Source: Edaphochlamys debaryana
Lineage: Eukaryota > Chlorophyta > Chlorophyceae > Chlamydomonadales
Assembly (NCBI GenBank): GCA_016858145.1
Contig: JAEHOE010000160.1
Span: 186,001-250,000, forward strand
Direction: 5' to 3'
Length of the DNA: 64,000 bases
Positions 25,844-39,299 of this stretch are shown here, piece by piece. Below the pieces are notes generated by a model that made no database searches, had not been told where the DNA came from, and saw only the letters and a program-made list of their open reading frames with translations. The first letter of the stretch is position 1; each line of letters begins with the position of its first letter. The translations under genes were made by a program, and so were the position numbers.

Positions 25844-28800
25844 ATGAGCTTGCGGGCCACAGCGGAGCCCGAGGAAGATGTATTACAGTTCCCGTTCTTC
25901 GTAGCAGATGTGATCAAGCATCCACCCTCCGCGGCGAGCAAGCGCCTCGCGCAGAAACAGGCGAACCGCAAGAAAGGCCTGTTCAGCTGCTTCGCTCCCG
26001 GTCGGGACGTGGTTGAACTCTCACCTTCGCCACCTAAGCCGGAGCGGCCAGAGCAGGAGCTGCAGCTGAGCACATCCTCGCTGCTGCACCGGCGCTTGGA
26101 CACAATCCGCGAAATTCCCCTTTCAGCTATCCAGAGGGCCGAGTCAAAGGTCATACAGGTTGGCGGGGCCAAGGCCGTCAAGGTTCGTGCTGCGGGGCGG
26201 TGCTGCGGTGGCGCGTGGAGGTTGGAGGGAAGGCGGGAAGGCGTGGCTGGGGACAGTCGTGTGACCACGAGCTGCTTGAGTTCTGCTCCACGGGGCGGAG
26301 ACTCGGACGGCGAGGGATGCGGTTGGCCTTGCTCGGGAAAGCTCCGGGGTGGAGGCACTGGCCACTAAAACCAAACTGCCCGGGGTTCCCATCCGCCCCC
26401 AGGTCATCCTGTCCCTCAAGGACCGCGCCGAGCCGTACGTACTGCGGGGCCTCAAGGTACGGCAGCCGTCACTGAACGTGGAGCTAGTGGCCTTAGATGC
26501 TGGGGCCAGTGCCTTGACGATCAGGCAGCTAGGGCAGGCATGGAGGAGAGGACCGGAGACCGTTGCCTGGGTGAGCTGGTTCCCACCGCCCGTGCTGCCC
26601 GCAGCAACCCCAGGAGTTTATCGACACGCTTGTACAGCGCGTCAAGGAGGCTCAGGGCGGTGGTCGTGACGAGGCGCAAGCGGCAGGTGCGGATCCCCTA
26701 GCCTACTTGTGAATCCTGGCTCTGGCCCACACTCGCCACCCACAAGCAGCCGACCCACATCACCCACCCTTCGCCCACGTCACTCTCGCCCCGCTCAGGC
26801 TCTCCCCACCCGGCCAATGGAGTCACGAACCACCAGGACGAGGACGAGGCGCCCAAACCCCACGCGGCTCGCGTGCTGTTCGCAGAGTCAGGCTCGCCTC
26901 CGCAACCCCACGCGGAGCGCGCCACCCGCAGCAGCGGCGGCGGCAGCAACATGACGCTGCTCAGCCCCTTCGCGCACAGCCCCGCCTGCCAGTTCGCGAT
27001 CGACGACGCGGTGCCGTACGGCATCGATCAGGTGACGTCAGCCTCGCCGGACGAGATCCAGGTTGGCGACCATGCCGCCGGCTACGCGGGCAGGCGCGGC
27101 GGCGGCAGCCCATCCAGTCCGCAGCCGGCTAGCACCGCCCGGGCCCCGCCCTCGCCGCCCACGGGCACGTCCACCCCCCGTGCCACGCTCCAGTCGCCCA
27201 CCTCCCCAGCCAAGGCGCGTGCGTCGGAGGGCGGGACGGGCTCAGGGCTGCGGTCCGGGCTGAAGTCGCGTCGGTCCGGGGCGGGTGCGGGCCCGCCGCC
27301 GCCGCCGCCCCAGCCCACAGACTCCTTCATTGACACGCGGGGTTCGCATACGATACTCCTGGCTGAGTCAACGGTCTCGCCGATGACGTCCGGCGGGCCC
27401 AGCAGCATCCTGCCGCGGGAGCAGCTGTCCAGCGAGCTGGGTTCGGGGCGGAAGAAGTCGGGCTCGACGCGAAAGGGCAAGGACAAGCGGAAGAGCCGGA
27501 GGTCAACCGCGGAGAACGACGAGGAGGAGGGCGTGGCCTCGCCATCTGGGTCGGGACTGGCCGCGGCGCCAGCCGCCACTGCGTCGTCCCCAGCTGCGAG
27601 CTCGGCCCCCCCTCCAGCTTCGGGGCAGCGCGGCTCGGCGCCCACCCACCGCCTCAGTGCGGAGCCCGGGAGGCAAGGCCTAGGGGCTGGGCGCCTGCCC
27701 CACCGCCGCCCCTCGGACCCGGACAACCCCCCCCACGGCGACCGCACGAGCGACCCTCACGCCTCCGACGACATCCGCACCCCCCCGCTGCTCTCGCGCC
27801 GCGGCAGCGAGGCAAACCTCAGCGCGCGGCTCAGCCGGGAACCCGGGAGCGCCGTGGCGGCCGTGGCCGCGCCGCTGACGGTGGTGGGGCTGTCGGTGCG
27901 GGCGGCGGTGGCCATGGTCCTGGCGGCGGTGGCACGGAAGGCCGCACACGCAGCCTCGGAACACGGCATGCTCGCGGCGGCGAGTGGGGAGGAGGAGGGC
28001 GAGGAGGGGCAGGAGCGCGCCGAGGGAGGTGTGGAGGGCTCGCCGGCGGGCGGCTGGGGGGACCGAGACGTGGAGCTGGAAGTTTCAGACACGGAACCCG
28101 AGCCCGAGGCGGAGGCGGAGGGCGTGGAGGACGAGGCACACGTGGACTTCAGCCGGGCCCAGCCGGCGGCTTCGTCGGCGGCGTCTGCAGCGCAGCCGCA
28201 GGCGGAGCCGTGGTCAGGGAGCCCGGGGGTTGCGGTGGTGCACGGGGGCGAGCTACGGCCCCCGCCGGCCCACAGCCCGCCGCCATCTCACGGCGGCGCG
28301 CAGGCCTCCTCCGCTGGCGGCACGCCGGACTGGGCGATGGCCCTTCGGGCAGCGCTCGAGCGTTCGGGCAAGGGCTCGCAGCCGCAGCAGCGCTCGCAGC
28401 CCCCGCCGCCTGCGTCCAGGTCCCCTCCGCCCCCGCTGCCGGCAGCGGCCCAAGCGGCGCCAGCGGTGCCGCAGCAGGCCTCGGCCCCGGGTCCCCAGCC
28501 CTGGCAGCAGCCGGTCAAGCCGATGCCATGGCTGCAGCCGGGCTGGCAGGCGCCGGCGTGGCAGCCCCCGTCCTCCTCCTCGCAGCCCGACTCCCAGGTC
28601 CAGGCCCAAGCGCAGTCGCAGGGCCAGCAAAGGGACTGGCAGCAGTACGGCGCGCCCCAGGCCGCCGCACAGCACACCGTACGACAGCTGTCGTTCGGGG
28701 AGACGCCGGCGTCGGTCGCGTCCTCTCGAGACTCGCCTGCCGCGTTTGCCGCAGTGCCCAGCCATGGCCTGACGCCGTCGCCCGGCTCGCCTGGCCGGCA

Positions 28801-31800
28801 CCCGCACTCGCCCTCCCGCGCTGGCGCCTCGGCAGCCGGCTCGGTAGCAGGCGGCTCCATCGGTGGCGGGGCTCGTGACTCGGCCGGCGGCTCTGTCGGC
28901 TCGCCGGCCTCACAGTACCATGACGCTGGCTTGGGGGCGGCCCTCGCGATCGCCAGCGGCGCTTGGTCCCCACGGCGGCAATGGCAGCAGCGGCACACGG
29001 AGCCCTCCGCGCCTCCATCCTACCGCCAGCAACAGCCGCAGCCCGACCTCCACCCAACGCCACACTCATACCAGACCCTGGCAGCATCGCAGCCAGCGTC
29101 AACGGCAGCCCCACAGCGGCGCCGGCCCGTGCTGTCGGAATCGCCCGTGGATGTTATCTTCTCGGTGGCGCCAACCGTCCCGCTGCCAGCCGCCGACCCA
29201 CATCACGCAACTTCGGTCACGCAAGGCTCTGCTCTGCGCGGTGTGGACGCCGGGTCAGACCCGGAGCACGACTTGCTCGGGGGTCTAGTGGACAGCAGCG
29301 GTGCGGCATGGGATGTGGCGCTGCCGCCACCGCCGCCGGCGCAGCCGCGGCTTGCCACTCGGGACTCGGAAGTCCAGACGGAGGCGGAGCCGGGGCTGCT
29401 GACGGTGCATGCGCTGGCGGCGCTGGGGTTCGGAGGCGCCAACGGGGGGGTGCACGAGGGCCCGGCGCCGAGGGCGGCGGAGGACGTAGCGGTGCAGACG
29501 GACCTTATGGGGCCCTGGGCGGCGGTGGCGGCAGCAGCAGCGGCGGCGGCGGTCCCGGAGAGTTGCGCCGAAGCGTTCAGGTGCGTGGTGGCACGAGGGC
29601 GTGGGCTGCTGGGCACGGTCCAAGGCAAGGCAGGTCCACGTACTGGCGCAGTGTAGGAGGTAACGGCTGGTGCTTGCTTGCCTCCCTCACGTCCTCGCTT
29701 ACTGGTCCTCGTCTCCGTTGCGTACTGGTCCCACGCCCTCCCACACATTCCAACCCTCCCGCAGCCCCAGGCACGGTGCCGGCGGCAGCCCGCGTCTGGG
29801 CCTGTCGGGGCTCCTCTCGGCCTCCTCCGACGGAGCGGCCTCCAGCGCATCCTCGGGCCTCTACTCGCCCCTGGCCAGTGCCTCTGTCGCGGGCACGCCC
29901 CGGGAGCCCCCTCCCGACCTGGGTCTCCTGACGGAGCCAACGCTCCGGCCCAGCCTCGACGGAGGCGCCGGGCCCCTCCCGCCCAGCGGCAGTGCTTCCT
30001 CGACCACCAGCGCGGCCAGCCCCGCTGCAGCAGACGCCGGGCCGAGCCCCAGCCTCAGTGGCAGTAAGAGCGCGGCGGACTCGCGGCAGCACCTGCTCAC
30101 GCCGGGCGTCGACCTGTCCGCTCCGCTAGCGTTTGGCGCCGACGGCCGGATCAGTAGCATGAGCACGGACCCGTTTGGGCTGTCTGTGAGCTCAGCGGAG
30201 CCTTTGGAGTCGTCACTTCAGGACCTGCCCAGCTTGGGCGTGGGCGAAGACGGCGTGTGGCTGCTCGGGGACGAGGTGGGCACGGGCAGCCGCGGCGCCG
30301 TGCACGCCTCCTCTGGCCTTGGCTCGGGCGGTTATGGGATTGTGGAGGGCCAGGGGGAGGTAGAGGGAGAGGGCTCGCCGACCAGGAGGCGGCGGCTGCT
30401 GCTCGACTCCGCCGGCGGCACCAGCAGCACAGGCGGCGGCGGCGCCAGCCGCAGTCGGAGGTCCAGCAGCGGCAGCAACGGGCGCCCGGGCAGCTTTGGC
30501 TTCGGCGTGCACCGCCGAGGCAGCCGCTTTGACAGCGGCGCCTCCGCCAACCAGCTGCTGGCCCCCTTCGCCACCGCCGCTGCCGCGGCCTCGGCGTCGG
30601 CAGCTGCCGGGGCCGTGGCGGGCGGGGACGAGGACGACGATGGCGAGGTCCGGGACGAGGACGACACAGCCGCGTTCAGCAGCAGCGGTTGGGCCGTACA
30701 GCCTAGCCACGTGGGTGCGGTTGGGTCGCCCGGGGCCGAGCACGGGGGTGACGTGGACCTCCTGGGCAGCCCCCGTAGCCCGCCTGGAGTCAGCAGCGTT
30801 GGTGCTGTGGGTGGGGCGGCGGCGGCGGGCGGGGCAGACCTCGCCGCCTTGTCGCCGGGCGTCGCCGCGTCGCCGGGCCTCAGCGACGTGTCCTCCATGT
30901 ACGGCCTGTACGGCTCCGGAAACCCATACGATAGCCCGTACTACGGCGCCAACGGCGACGGCAACCCGTTCGCCGCGTCGTACGGCATGAACGGCGGCAA
31001 CCCGTTTGCCGGCCCGTTCGACAGCCCTAGCTCGACTGGGCCCTTTGCCTCACGACAGCCGTTTGCCCTTGAGGAGGGCGGCGGATCTGGAGGCCAGCCC
31101 AGCCTCGCCATCGACGGCGTGGGGTCCTTGAGGCAGCCCGCCCCCTACTCCCTGCCTTTGACCGGGGATGACCTCTTCCACAACCCCCTGTACGTCACGC
31201 CCTCGAAGGACCGTCGGCGTGGCGGCGATGCCAACCGCGCCTCCAGCCGCACGCTCAGCAGCGACGGCGGCTCCATCAACCTGCCGCTCGCGCCGTACGG
31301 ATCTGGTACGGAGTCCCCCGCGCCGTACGGCGGGCCCAACGGCACCGGTACGGACGATGATGCGCTGTCGTACAGCTCGTCCCTCGGCCCCGCCGGTTAC
31401 GCGGCCTCGCACCGCAGCGTCGGCGTGGAGGCGGAAGCGTTGAGGGGTGCCCCTGTCGCCGCCGCCGGCTTGACCACTGCCGCCGCCGCGGCGGCGGCGG
31501 CTGGCGGCGTCACGGCAGGCCTGGACGGCGGCCGTCTGAGGCGCAGCGACTCCTCGGATGCGGAGAGCACGGGGTCCACGGGGGGCCCGGAGCGGCCGCC
31601 AACCGCCGCCCACGCCGGGCCCAAGCGGGCCCGGCGCCTGCTCACCGACCCAGCCGACGACTTTGAGGCTGGCGACGACGCCGATTCTGATACCGACATC
31701 GATAGCAGCTCGAGCCCCTCTGGCCACCCGATCCTCCGCTCCGCTGCGCCCGAGGACGGGTACCCCGCGGCGCCCGCAGCCGCAACCCCCACCTGGCCCA

Positions 31801-32577
31801 CCACCCGGCCCGGCGCGGGCCCACGCGCCCCCAGCCCCGGTCACGGCGAGCCCGAGACTCAACCCGACGACGTTGATTTCCTCACGCCCCAGCCACAGCC
31901 CCGTCCGGCGGGCGCGGCGGCTTCCCGCGGCGGCGGCCTGCAGGTGCAGGGGGCCAAGCACCAACAGCAGCAGCTGCAGCAGCCCAGAGCTACCCCTCAT
32001 GCTAAGCAGCAGCAGGGGCAGGGGCAGCAGCACGTGATGGCCAGCCCGCTCATGGTGCTCAACCCCATGTACGCCTCGCCCTCGTCGCAGCCCTCGGGCC
32101 GGGGCAGCCGCAGCAGCTACAGCCAGGTGGGGGGGGGGCTGAGGGTGGGGCGGGGTGGGCCAGGGCGAGGGCGAGGGAAGGCGATGGGGCGGGGCTTACG
32201 GCCTGATGGCGCTTGCGGGGCAGCGTCCACGCAAAGACTCGGACCCGGAGGCCTCGCCGCCAAGCCGGGACGCGTGGAGGGCTGGGGCGCTGGAGCCCCT
32301 GCGCGACCTTACGCAGGGGCTCCGCACCGGCTCGGTACCTCGGTACCTCATCTCCGTCTCTCCCACCCCTCGACCATCACCACCACCACCACCACCCCCC
32401 CAGGGCTCCCCCAGCAAGGAGCAGGCCGCCGCCGCCGCCGCGCTCCTGCGCCAGGCCAACCAGGCGGTGGACGGCGCGCGGGAGGCCATGCGCGCAGGGG
32501 ACACCGAGTGGCTGGGCCGCGTCAACGCCACGCTGGCCGCCGTGCAGAGCGCCCTGGATGCCCTGCGCGCGTTCTGA
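25844..32577 (+). CDS. Large disordered protein with N-terminal PH-like domain
   Basis: Six exons (25844-26182, 26403-26456, 26605-26686, 26799-29580, 29765-32126, 32404-32577) join with matching phases into about 1,930 residues. Residues ~85-155, spread over exons 1-3, look like a pleckstrin-homology-type fold: strand REIPLSAIQRAESKVIQ, strand KVILSLKDRAEPYVLRGL, then a closing helix QEFIDTLVQRVKEAQ. The next ~1,700 residues, from two giant exons, are Ser/Pro/Ala/Gly/Gln rich with acidic patches, poly-Ala runs and a YGSGNPYDSPYYGANGDGNP region of Asn-Pro-(F/Y) repeats, which recall endocytic adaptor motifs. The last exon is a ~55-residue helical segment (QAAAAAALLRQANQAVDGAR, ending LDALRAF). 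I do not recognise the family. A lipid- or cytoskeleton-linked scaffold is a guess. Confidence 0.75.
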
Positions 32578-34266
32578 GGAGCCGCGCGCTTGCGGTGCGG
32601 TGCACCGGTACTTCCGTACGCTGTGCACTGGTGCGGTGGCGTACGCTCGAGGTGGGGGGTTGTGGTGGGGCGGCGGGAAAGAGGGGATGCGTTGAGTCCT
32701 GGGGACGGCAGGGAAAGAGGTGAAGGCGAAGTGTGGGTGGCGGGGCTGGAGGGGTTGGCCGAGCGGGCCCGGGGCTTGGGGAAGGGAGGGAGGAAGCGCT
32801 GGGGATCGCACTGTCGCACTGTCTTGAGTAGCACTACACACTGGACACAAGAGCATCCCGGTGTCAGTTTTGGACGGGGCCACGCTCCTACTCCGTGTGT
32901 GGGAGCGGGCTATGCCTCAGTGACCTATTCTGTACAGAGACTAGACATGCGTTAGTGTTAATCCGGCCGTAACGGGTACGGTCAATAGCATATCAAGGCG
33001 TGGGCATTAAGTGCATGGAGGCGTGGTGTGTGCAGTGGTTGGCCAATCTTATTATAATGCATCTTAGGCCGGCACTCCAGGCCAATCTGGTGTATTTGTG
33101 CAAATACTCGGGCAGGCAGTTTGGTTGGGGCTGGTTGAGGGCACCAGGTATGTCCTGGCAAGGGACCAGTCCGCCCAGAGCGGAAGTATGTCCGCCCACA
33201 GCGTGGCTTGCAATGCCTTGGCTGGACAGATTTAGTCGGTCACCCCTCCATTGCCTTTCATGCCTCCGAGATGACTGGTTGCGCTTGATCTAGCGGCGGA
33301 GTTGGCCCGGAGCATTACAGCTCCACTGCTGCGTCGCCCTAGCGGAAGGGAGACTGGGGGCCCACTCCCCGCCCGGGAATGGCCGCGGTCTCCCAGCTTC
33401 CGACCGGGGTTATAGGGTTAAGGCAATGTGCAACCGGGTCTGGCCCACCAGCCGGCAACGCGACAGGGCAAGCAGAAGTTGCAGCAATGATTAGCAGCAA
33501 GGACACGCGTGTGTTACCGTCGGGGTCTTCGCTGCAGACGGTCTTGGTCGGTTACCAGCGACCGGGGTTATAGGGTATGTGGACGTGGCATACCGCTGCC
33601 GTCGGCACCGGCCAGCGGTGACCCGTGTGCGCCAGCCGCGAGCACGAGATCACGTGTGCTCAGCGTGTGCTGGCCCTGATCTCGCTTAGATGCCATACGA
33701 ACGCTGAGGACGTAGCCCACGCTCACGACACAGCCATCGCCTGCCCACTCGTGCCCAGACTGCCGTAGCAGAACGTGGAGTATTGGCTGGGAGGGGCTGG
33801 TGTGTCCTGTGTTGCGAGGCGGTTTAGCTAGGTGGAAGCGGTGGAAAGGTGTGTGCCTGGGATGTGCTGGCATCAAGGAGGGGAGCTGGGGGCCTGGGCG
33901 CTGCCACTCAATGCGGGATGCACCCCTCCGCAAGGTGCTCCAGGCCCAGACCAGGCCCAAGGCCCCAAGGCCAGTGCACCAAGGACGGGTAGGGGCGTGG
34001 GGGGCTTCTATCCTCACAAGGGCCGTGCAGCGTAGTCACGACGACGTCGACGGCCTTCGACGGGGGGATCCGGGGGTTGCAGAACGTGGAGTATCGATCT
34101 CGCTCGGATGCCTGCGTCTCTGGCCCTTCGGCTGCGCTAGCGATACACCTCACGCTCACAAACATAGCCATCGCCTGCGCACTCGTATCCAGACCGTAGC
34201 AAGTGGCCATCGTGAGTGGCCATCGCCTGTTCACATGTGGGCCAGTTGACCAGTTGGAGAGCCAGC
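32578..34266. other. Intergenic with a partial direct duplication
   Basis: No gene supported. The phrase GACCGGGGTTATAGGGT occurs near 33403 and 33558. A longer diverged duplication links about 33660-33785 with 34078-34200, sharing AGAACGTGGAGTAT and CATAGCCATCGCCTG-like blocks. Confidence 0.5.
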
Positions 34267-37200
34267 ATGCCGCCAAAGGTTCCGCGAGCTACGGTGCCTC
34301 AGCTGCCCACGCGCACAGTCACGGCGCTTCTCGGCTTGCCGGGCGCTGCCGAAAGGCTTCCACAGCTCGACACTGCGGATTGCTGAAGTTGCTGAGTATG
34401 TGAACCTGGAGCCTGAGAACGCCAAGTTGCTGCTGGAGAGCCTCACGGAGGATGGGAAGTTCAGCATGGTGCCCGCCGCCCTGGCGCAGCTCGTGGGGCA
34501 TGCAGCGCGTCAGGACGTATCTGACAGCAAAGAGTCGCGCGCCAAGCTCTGCACGGGAGTCGCGACCAGCGCTGTCGAGCTTCTGGCCCTGCTGACGGGT
34601 ACGCCCCATAGGCGGGATGGCTGCAGCCTGCAGCCGAAACAGACTGAGCTGCTGACCTCGCTGGCGCACGCTCTGCTGCGGATGCACACCCTGCACGCCG
34701 CTGCGCGACAAGCCGCTGCAGTGGCTGCGCAGCTGGCACCAGCGGCGGCAGCAGGAGCCTCGGCAGCAGCGGCGGGGCCCTTGGCGGCGCTGAATGTGGA
34801 CCGCTCCACGCTCTGCACGCGGGCCGGCCAGATCACGTCGCTGATGCTGCGGCTGGTTGAGGGCCTGCAGGTGCTAGCCATAACCCAAAACGACCGGCCC
34901 CTCACCACGGCCCTCCTGGCAGCCCTGCGCGAGTCACGCCTGCTCGACCACGCCGGCCGGCTCGCCCTGTTACTCATCGAAGCGCCGGGCCCGGGCGCCC
35001 CCGCCGCCCCCCCCGCCACCGCCGCCCCCGCGGAGGTGGCCAAGTTCCAGGGACACCTCGTCTTCTACCTCACACGAACCGCGAGCCGCATGGGCGCCCT
35101 CCTGACCGCAGCCCAAGCGGTGCCAGGCCGGGTGGAGCAACTCATGGGCTGCGCGCCCGAAGTTCTCATGGTCCTGGGCGCCGCCACGCTGGCATCTGCG
35201 GATCTCCAGCCGTACGGCTTGCCGTACAACCCGCTGCCCAAGCCGCTGGCGGCGCGCGAGTGGCTGTTCCCGGCGGTGTGCCCGGTGGCGCTGATCACCT
35301 TCGGAAGCGCCCTCCTGTCAGACATAGAGCGCCCAAACAAGGGTTGCGAGGCGCCACCCGCGCCACCTTCCCGCCCGCGGGTGCCGCCCCGCGCGGTGTT
35401 CCACCTCGTGGTGCGGTTGCTGCGCCTCGCCGGCGCGTCTGTCAGGGCCTCGCACGGCCTGATCCCGGATCTCGCGACCGAGACTGTCATCTTGGATCTC
35501 AGCTGGTCGGGCGACCGGCGAACGGACATGGCCACATTCAAATCCCTCATCCCACGGGCCGACGCAGCCAAGGTGGCAGCACTTGCGGTTGCGGCCCTGC
35601 GCGCCGCCATCAAGCGGTGGCCGCGGGCGTGGGCGGCCGAGGCGCGCCAGGCGTGGCCGCAGCTCCTGACGGGCCTAAGGCACTGCGCAGAGCTGTCCGC
35701 TACCGATGCCACGGGTGCCGCCGAGGCGCTTGCCTTCCTTCTCACGCACGCCGCCGTGCGTCTAGTGCCGCTGCCAGGCGAGTACCGGGTATCAAGCGCG
35801 CACGCGTCGGGGCTTTGCTGTGCTCGTTAGTGCTCAAGCAGGGGCTTCCCGCTGCACTCAACCGCAGTGGTTGCCTGGCCCTCGCCCTGCCGGCTCCCTT
35901 GTACCACAGCCGCCATGGGTCCACCCAACAGCCACCCTTTGCCTTTACCACTGCCGTGCAGGCTCGCCGCCTCCCGTCGCTTTCTCCCTGGCCCAGCTCC
36001 CACCCGTCACGGCGGCGGCTCTGGCGGGCGGGGTGGTGCCGCTGCTGGAAACGCTCTTCCGCTGCGCCGGCGACGACCCGTTTGGGCCAGAGGCGGCCTT
36101 GGCCCAACACATCCTCTCCTCGCAGCCAGGGCGCGGCAGCATCGCTTCCCTGCTGGCGCACAGCCCTCCACGCCAGGCCGCGGCCTTCATCGCCACCCTC
36201 GCCAAGCTCCTGCGCAAGACATCGGCTGGCGTGCTCCTTCTGCCCAACCATGATGTGCGGTCAACGTGGGTGGAGCTTGCTGTTGCGGTGATGACTACCG
36301 GCGTCCTGTCATGGCCTGTGGAGGGCCCCAGCGCCAACCCCCCCGGCCCCGTGGACCCCTCCCAGCCCTGTGCGCCGCTCTGGGTGCTGGCCCTGGCGGC
36401 CCTCCGCCTCCTGCCCGAGCTGTCGCGGCTGACGCGGGAGGCGTCGCGGCTGAGGCTGGCGCGTGGGCCCGCCGAGGGCAGTTCGGGACCTGGGCAGGCC
36501 CAGCCGGGCCCAGGCTCGGGCGCTGGCCCCACTCTTAGCGCGGCCGTTGGCACCGGCGCGGCAAGGCGTGAGGCGCTGGATGACGTCTTGTGCATGTGGC
36601 TTGACATGCTGCAAAACGCGTGTGCAGGCCAGTTGTACCCGGGCCAGCACTGCCTGGCCGGGGCCCTGAGCCTGCGGTCCCTGGCGGAGGAGGCCGCGGC
36701 GGTGCCCCTGCTGGGGGCCCTGATGGAGCTCGCGATGCGGCCAGACGGGCAGATGCCCGCCTCCGGGCCCAAGATCCTGGGATACAGCCTTGTGTGCCTG
36801 GTCGACACCTGCCCCCAGCAGGTGTGGGCCTGCGGCAAGACGGGCCCAGGCGGGGGCACGGGCGCGGAAGCCGGGTTCGAGCCTGGCTCTGCGTGGGCAT
36901 GCTGGCGGCCAGAGGCCCTGCGGGGGCTGGCGTCGATGCTGAGGGACACGGAGCCTGCTATAAGCGAGATTTTGGAGACTCTTGCGGTGACCCTACGCGG
37001 CCCGCCCACGTCGGATCCGGGGCTCGGGCGCGGGACGGGCAGCGCTGCCACTCCCGTAGATGCGGCCCTGGCCGCACTCCGGGAGCAGGCGAGCACGGTG
37101 CTGCCCGCCTGCGCCAACCCGGCCTGCGTCAGCCTGGCGGGCGACAGCGAGGCGGGGCTCAAGCTGCAGCAGTGCGGGCGCTGCGGGCGGGCGTCGTACT

Positions 37201-37298
37201 GCTGCCGGAACTGCCAGACGGCGCACTGGCGGGCGGGGCACAAGGCGGTGTGCGGGACGGCGGTGGCTGGGGGCGTGAGCGAGGGGGCGGGGGCTTAG
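34267..37298 (+). CDS. MYND zinc-finger protein, paralog 1 (N-terminal frameshift)
   Basis: Two main exons, about 34267-35777 and 35962-37298, give roughly 940 residues. The body is alpha-helical and Leu/Ala-rich, probably armadillo/HEAT-like. The C-terminus is a MYND finger: CANPAC, CGRCGRASYCCRNCQTAHW, then GHKAVC. MYND fingers bind proline-rich partners and often mark regulatory or chromatin proteins; this version with a long helical body is common in volvocine genomes. The intron between the exons begins CCAG|GCGAGT, a GC donor that is the only phase-consistent choice and is shared with the paralog. The probable ATG at 34267 (MPPKVPRATVP... VTALLGLPGAAERL) is one base out of frame with the rest, which opens before 34400 (RIAEVAEYVNLEPENAK). 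Either an indel, an assembly error or an unusual intron explains it. Confidence 0.75.
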
Positions 37299-39299
37299 TA
37301 AGCATCTCTGGCGCAGGTTGGGGCTGGCTCTGCCGTCAGGGGGTGACTCGGGCTGTGGCTGGCTCTAGCTGTGGGCAAGCCAAAGGGCTGTACGAATCTT
37401 CTGCACTGTCACGCATGACCGGACTCGTGTTTGTACGTTGCGGGTGGAGCGTGTGTCCAGGGGGTTAGTAAAGCTAACGGGGAGTAGTGCCGCGGAGTCG
37501 TGGCATCGCATTTCGTAGGCCGGTACAACTTGCATGTGAAGCGTGTCCAGAGGGTGTTTAGGGCAATAACCGCACGAGGCGCACAGGTTTTGTGCCCTTT
37601 GGGGTGTTGATGGCGTGGCGGAGGGTGGTGTACTGCTGCAGAGTGCGACTAGGGCACTGGCGGCGTGTCAAGTTGTTCTTTTTGTTGTTGCTACAAACAA
37701 GGGTACGTCGCGTGTGAAGCGTGCGTCCAGGGGGCAATGGCAATGGCATGGTGGAGGGGGTTGTACGGAGCCAGGGCTGCACCGGAGACAATATGATCAC
37801 AGTATGACTGCTCCCTGTAGCCATAACTATGACGGGGGATGCAGCTGAGCGCTGAGGTGCGGCCGCTGCCGCAACGCACGAGGAGGAAGGCAGGGTGCCA
37901 GGTGGAGGGTATGCATCGCTGCGAAGTGAGACTAGGGTCAGGGCCTCCAGGGTTAAGGTTGGGGGTGGGCACGGAGGGCCAAGAAGGCTAGGGAGGGAGC
38001 GCAGAGCCGCAAAGGCCCTGCCGCGGGTGCATCCAAAGCATCATCAGCCTGTACCGGTGTACCGGAAACCTCTCTCTCTCTGCCGGCGTTGGCTGTTGGA
38101 TGCCGAGCTTGAGACGATATGAGGACCTGACGTGCGTTGAAGCTGGTTAACGAGTATAACTGGTTAACTGCTCCCTGGTTTGCCTTGGCGCACATGCGGA
38201 ACCCTTTGCGGACGTTAGATTCAGCTATGCCCGCCACGGCCGGAAGAGGCTGCGAGGCTGGGAGGCTCTGTGCTCGCAGGGGCCGTGCAGCAGAGTCCGA
38301 CGACGACAATGCCGATGCCGGGCTGGGAGGTGTGGAGGTCTTGCAGGTGTAAGCGCCCGCTGAAGGGTCCCGACCTGATTCACACGCGCGCAAGCAGCTG
38401 CACTCCCGTGGACCCCCCGGGAGTGTTGCAGGTCCCCGCATCGTGCGCGGGTACCACTCCCTGAAGTGCTCGAAAGTCCCGTGGCTTGTGTACAGTACGA
38501 CTACCGGTACGCTGGGGCCATGCCCTCCCGCCCTGCAGGGCGGCTGCCGGGACCCGGGGCAGGATCACACAGCGACCACCTCTTGTGTACTGCCCTAATA
38601 CGCGAGGGCTATGCCCTCCTCTGCTGCAAGAGCTGTAGGTCTGATGAACTTACAAACACCAAAAGAATGCCCGCAGGGTTGCGCGGCTGAAGGGCTATCG
38701 CATTGCAGCGTGTCTTAGGACTGTCCGTCAGCCCAGTAGTACCGCCCTCCACGGCTCCCCCCCGATGTAACCCGCACAGGCACCAGAAACTGCATACGGT
38801 CTCCCGACACATGTATTCGCAGGAGCGCTTGCGGGCTCTTACGACAAAGTATACAGCACACGTCCCGGTCAACCCGCCTCAACTCTTGGGGGCCGTCATG
38901 CGACTCTGACGCTCGCGTGTACAGGTAACACTTGTAACATGCCAACAACAAACGCAGCGCCCAGAGCTGCCGTACCGCTCCGTCAAGTCCAATCTACCCG
39001 GGGCCCCTGCACGTGGCTGGCATGTGGAAGACAGATGTATGGCTGGGTGAGCCTATGGTGACGAGGGAAGAGTCCATGAATGAGGGACCGTTCGTTTGGA
39101 GGCTTGGTCAAGCCCCACATCCGTCCAATCCGCAAGCCGCCGCTTATTGACTCCAGTCTGACTCCATTGTGTGATCGCGAGGCACCGCAGGGATCGGCAG
39201 GAAGCCCCATCCGTATGGCGAGCTTGGCGCTCCCGCCTCTCTCTGCCTCGCTCCGGCTCGCCGCGAGTCGCTCCCGCCCTCAGTCCACTCCAATGTCGT
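37299..39299. other. Intergenic; 3' flank of MYND paralog 1
   Basis: No gene supported over 2 kb. The first ~90 bases after the MYND stop codon are near-identical, in inverse orientation, to the flank of paralog 2 (43230-43322), so the duplication includes the 3' UTR. A short CT run occurs near 38070. Confidence 0.5.

Noticed and set aside
28253..32033. Long antisense frames (up to 327 residues) opposite the PH-like gene
   Set aside because: They mirror the biased codons of the two giant exons and have no start, splice or domain evidence of their own.
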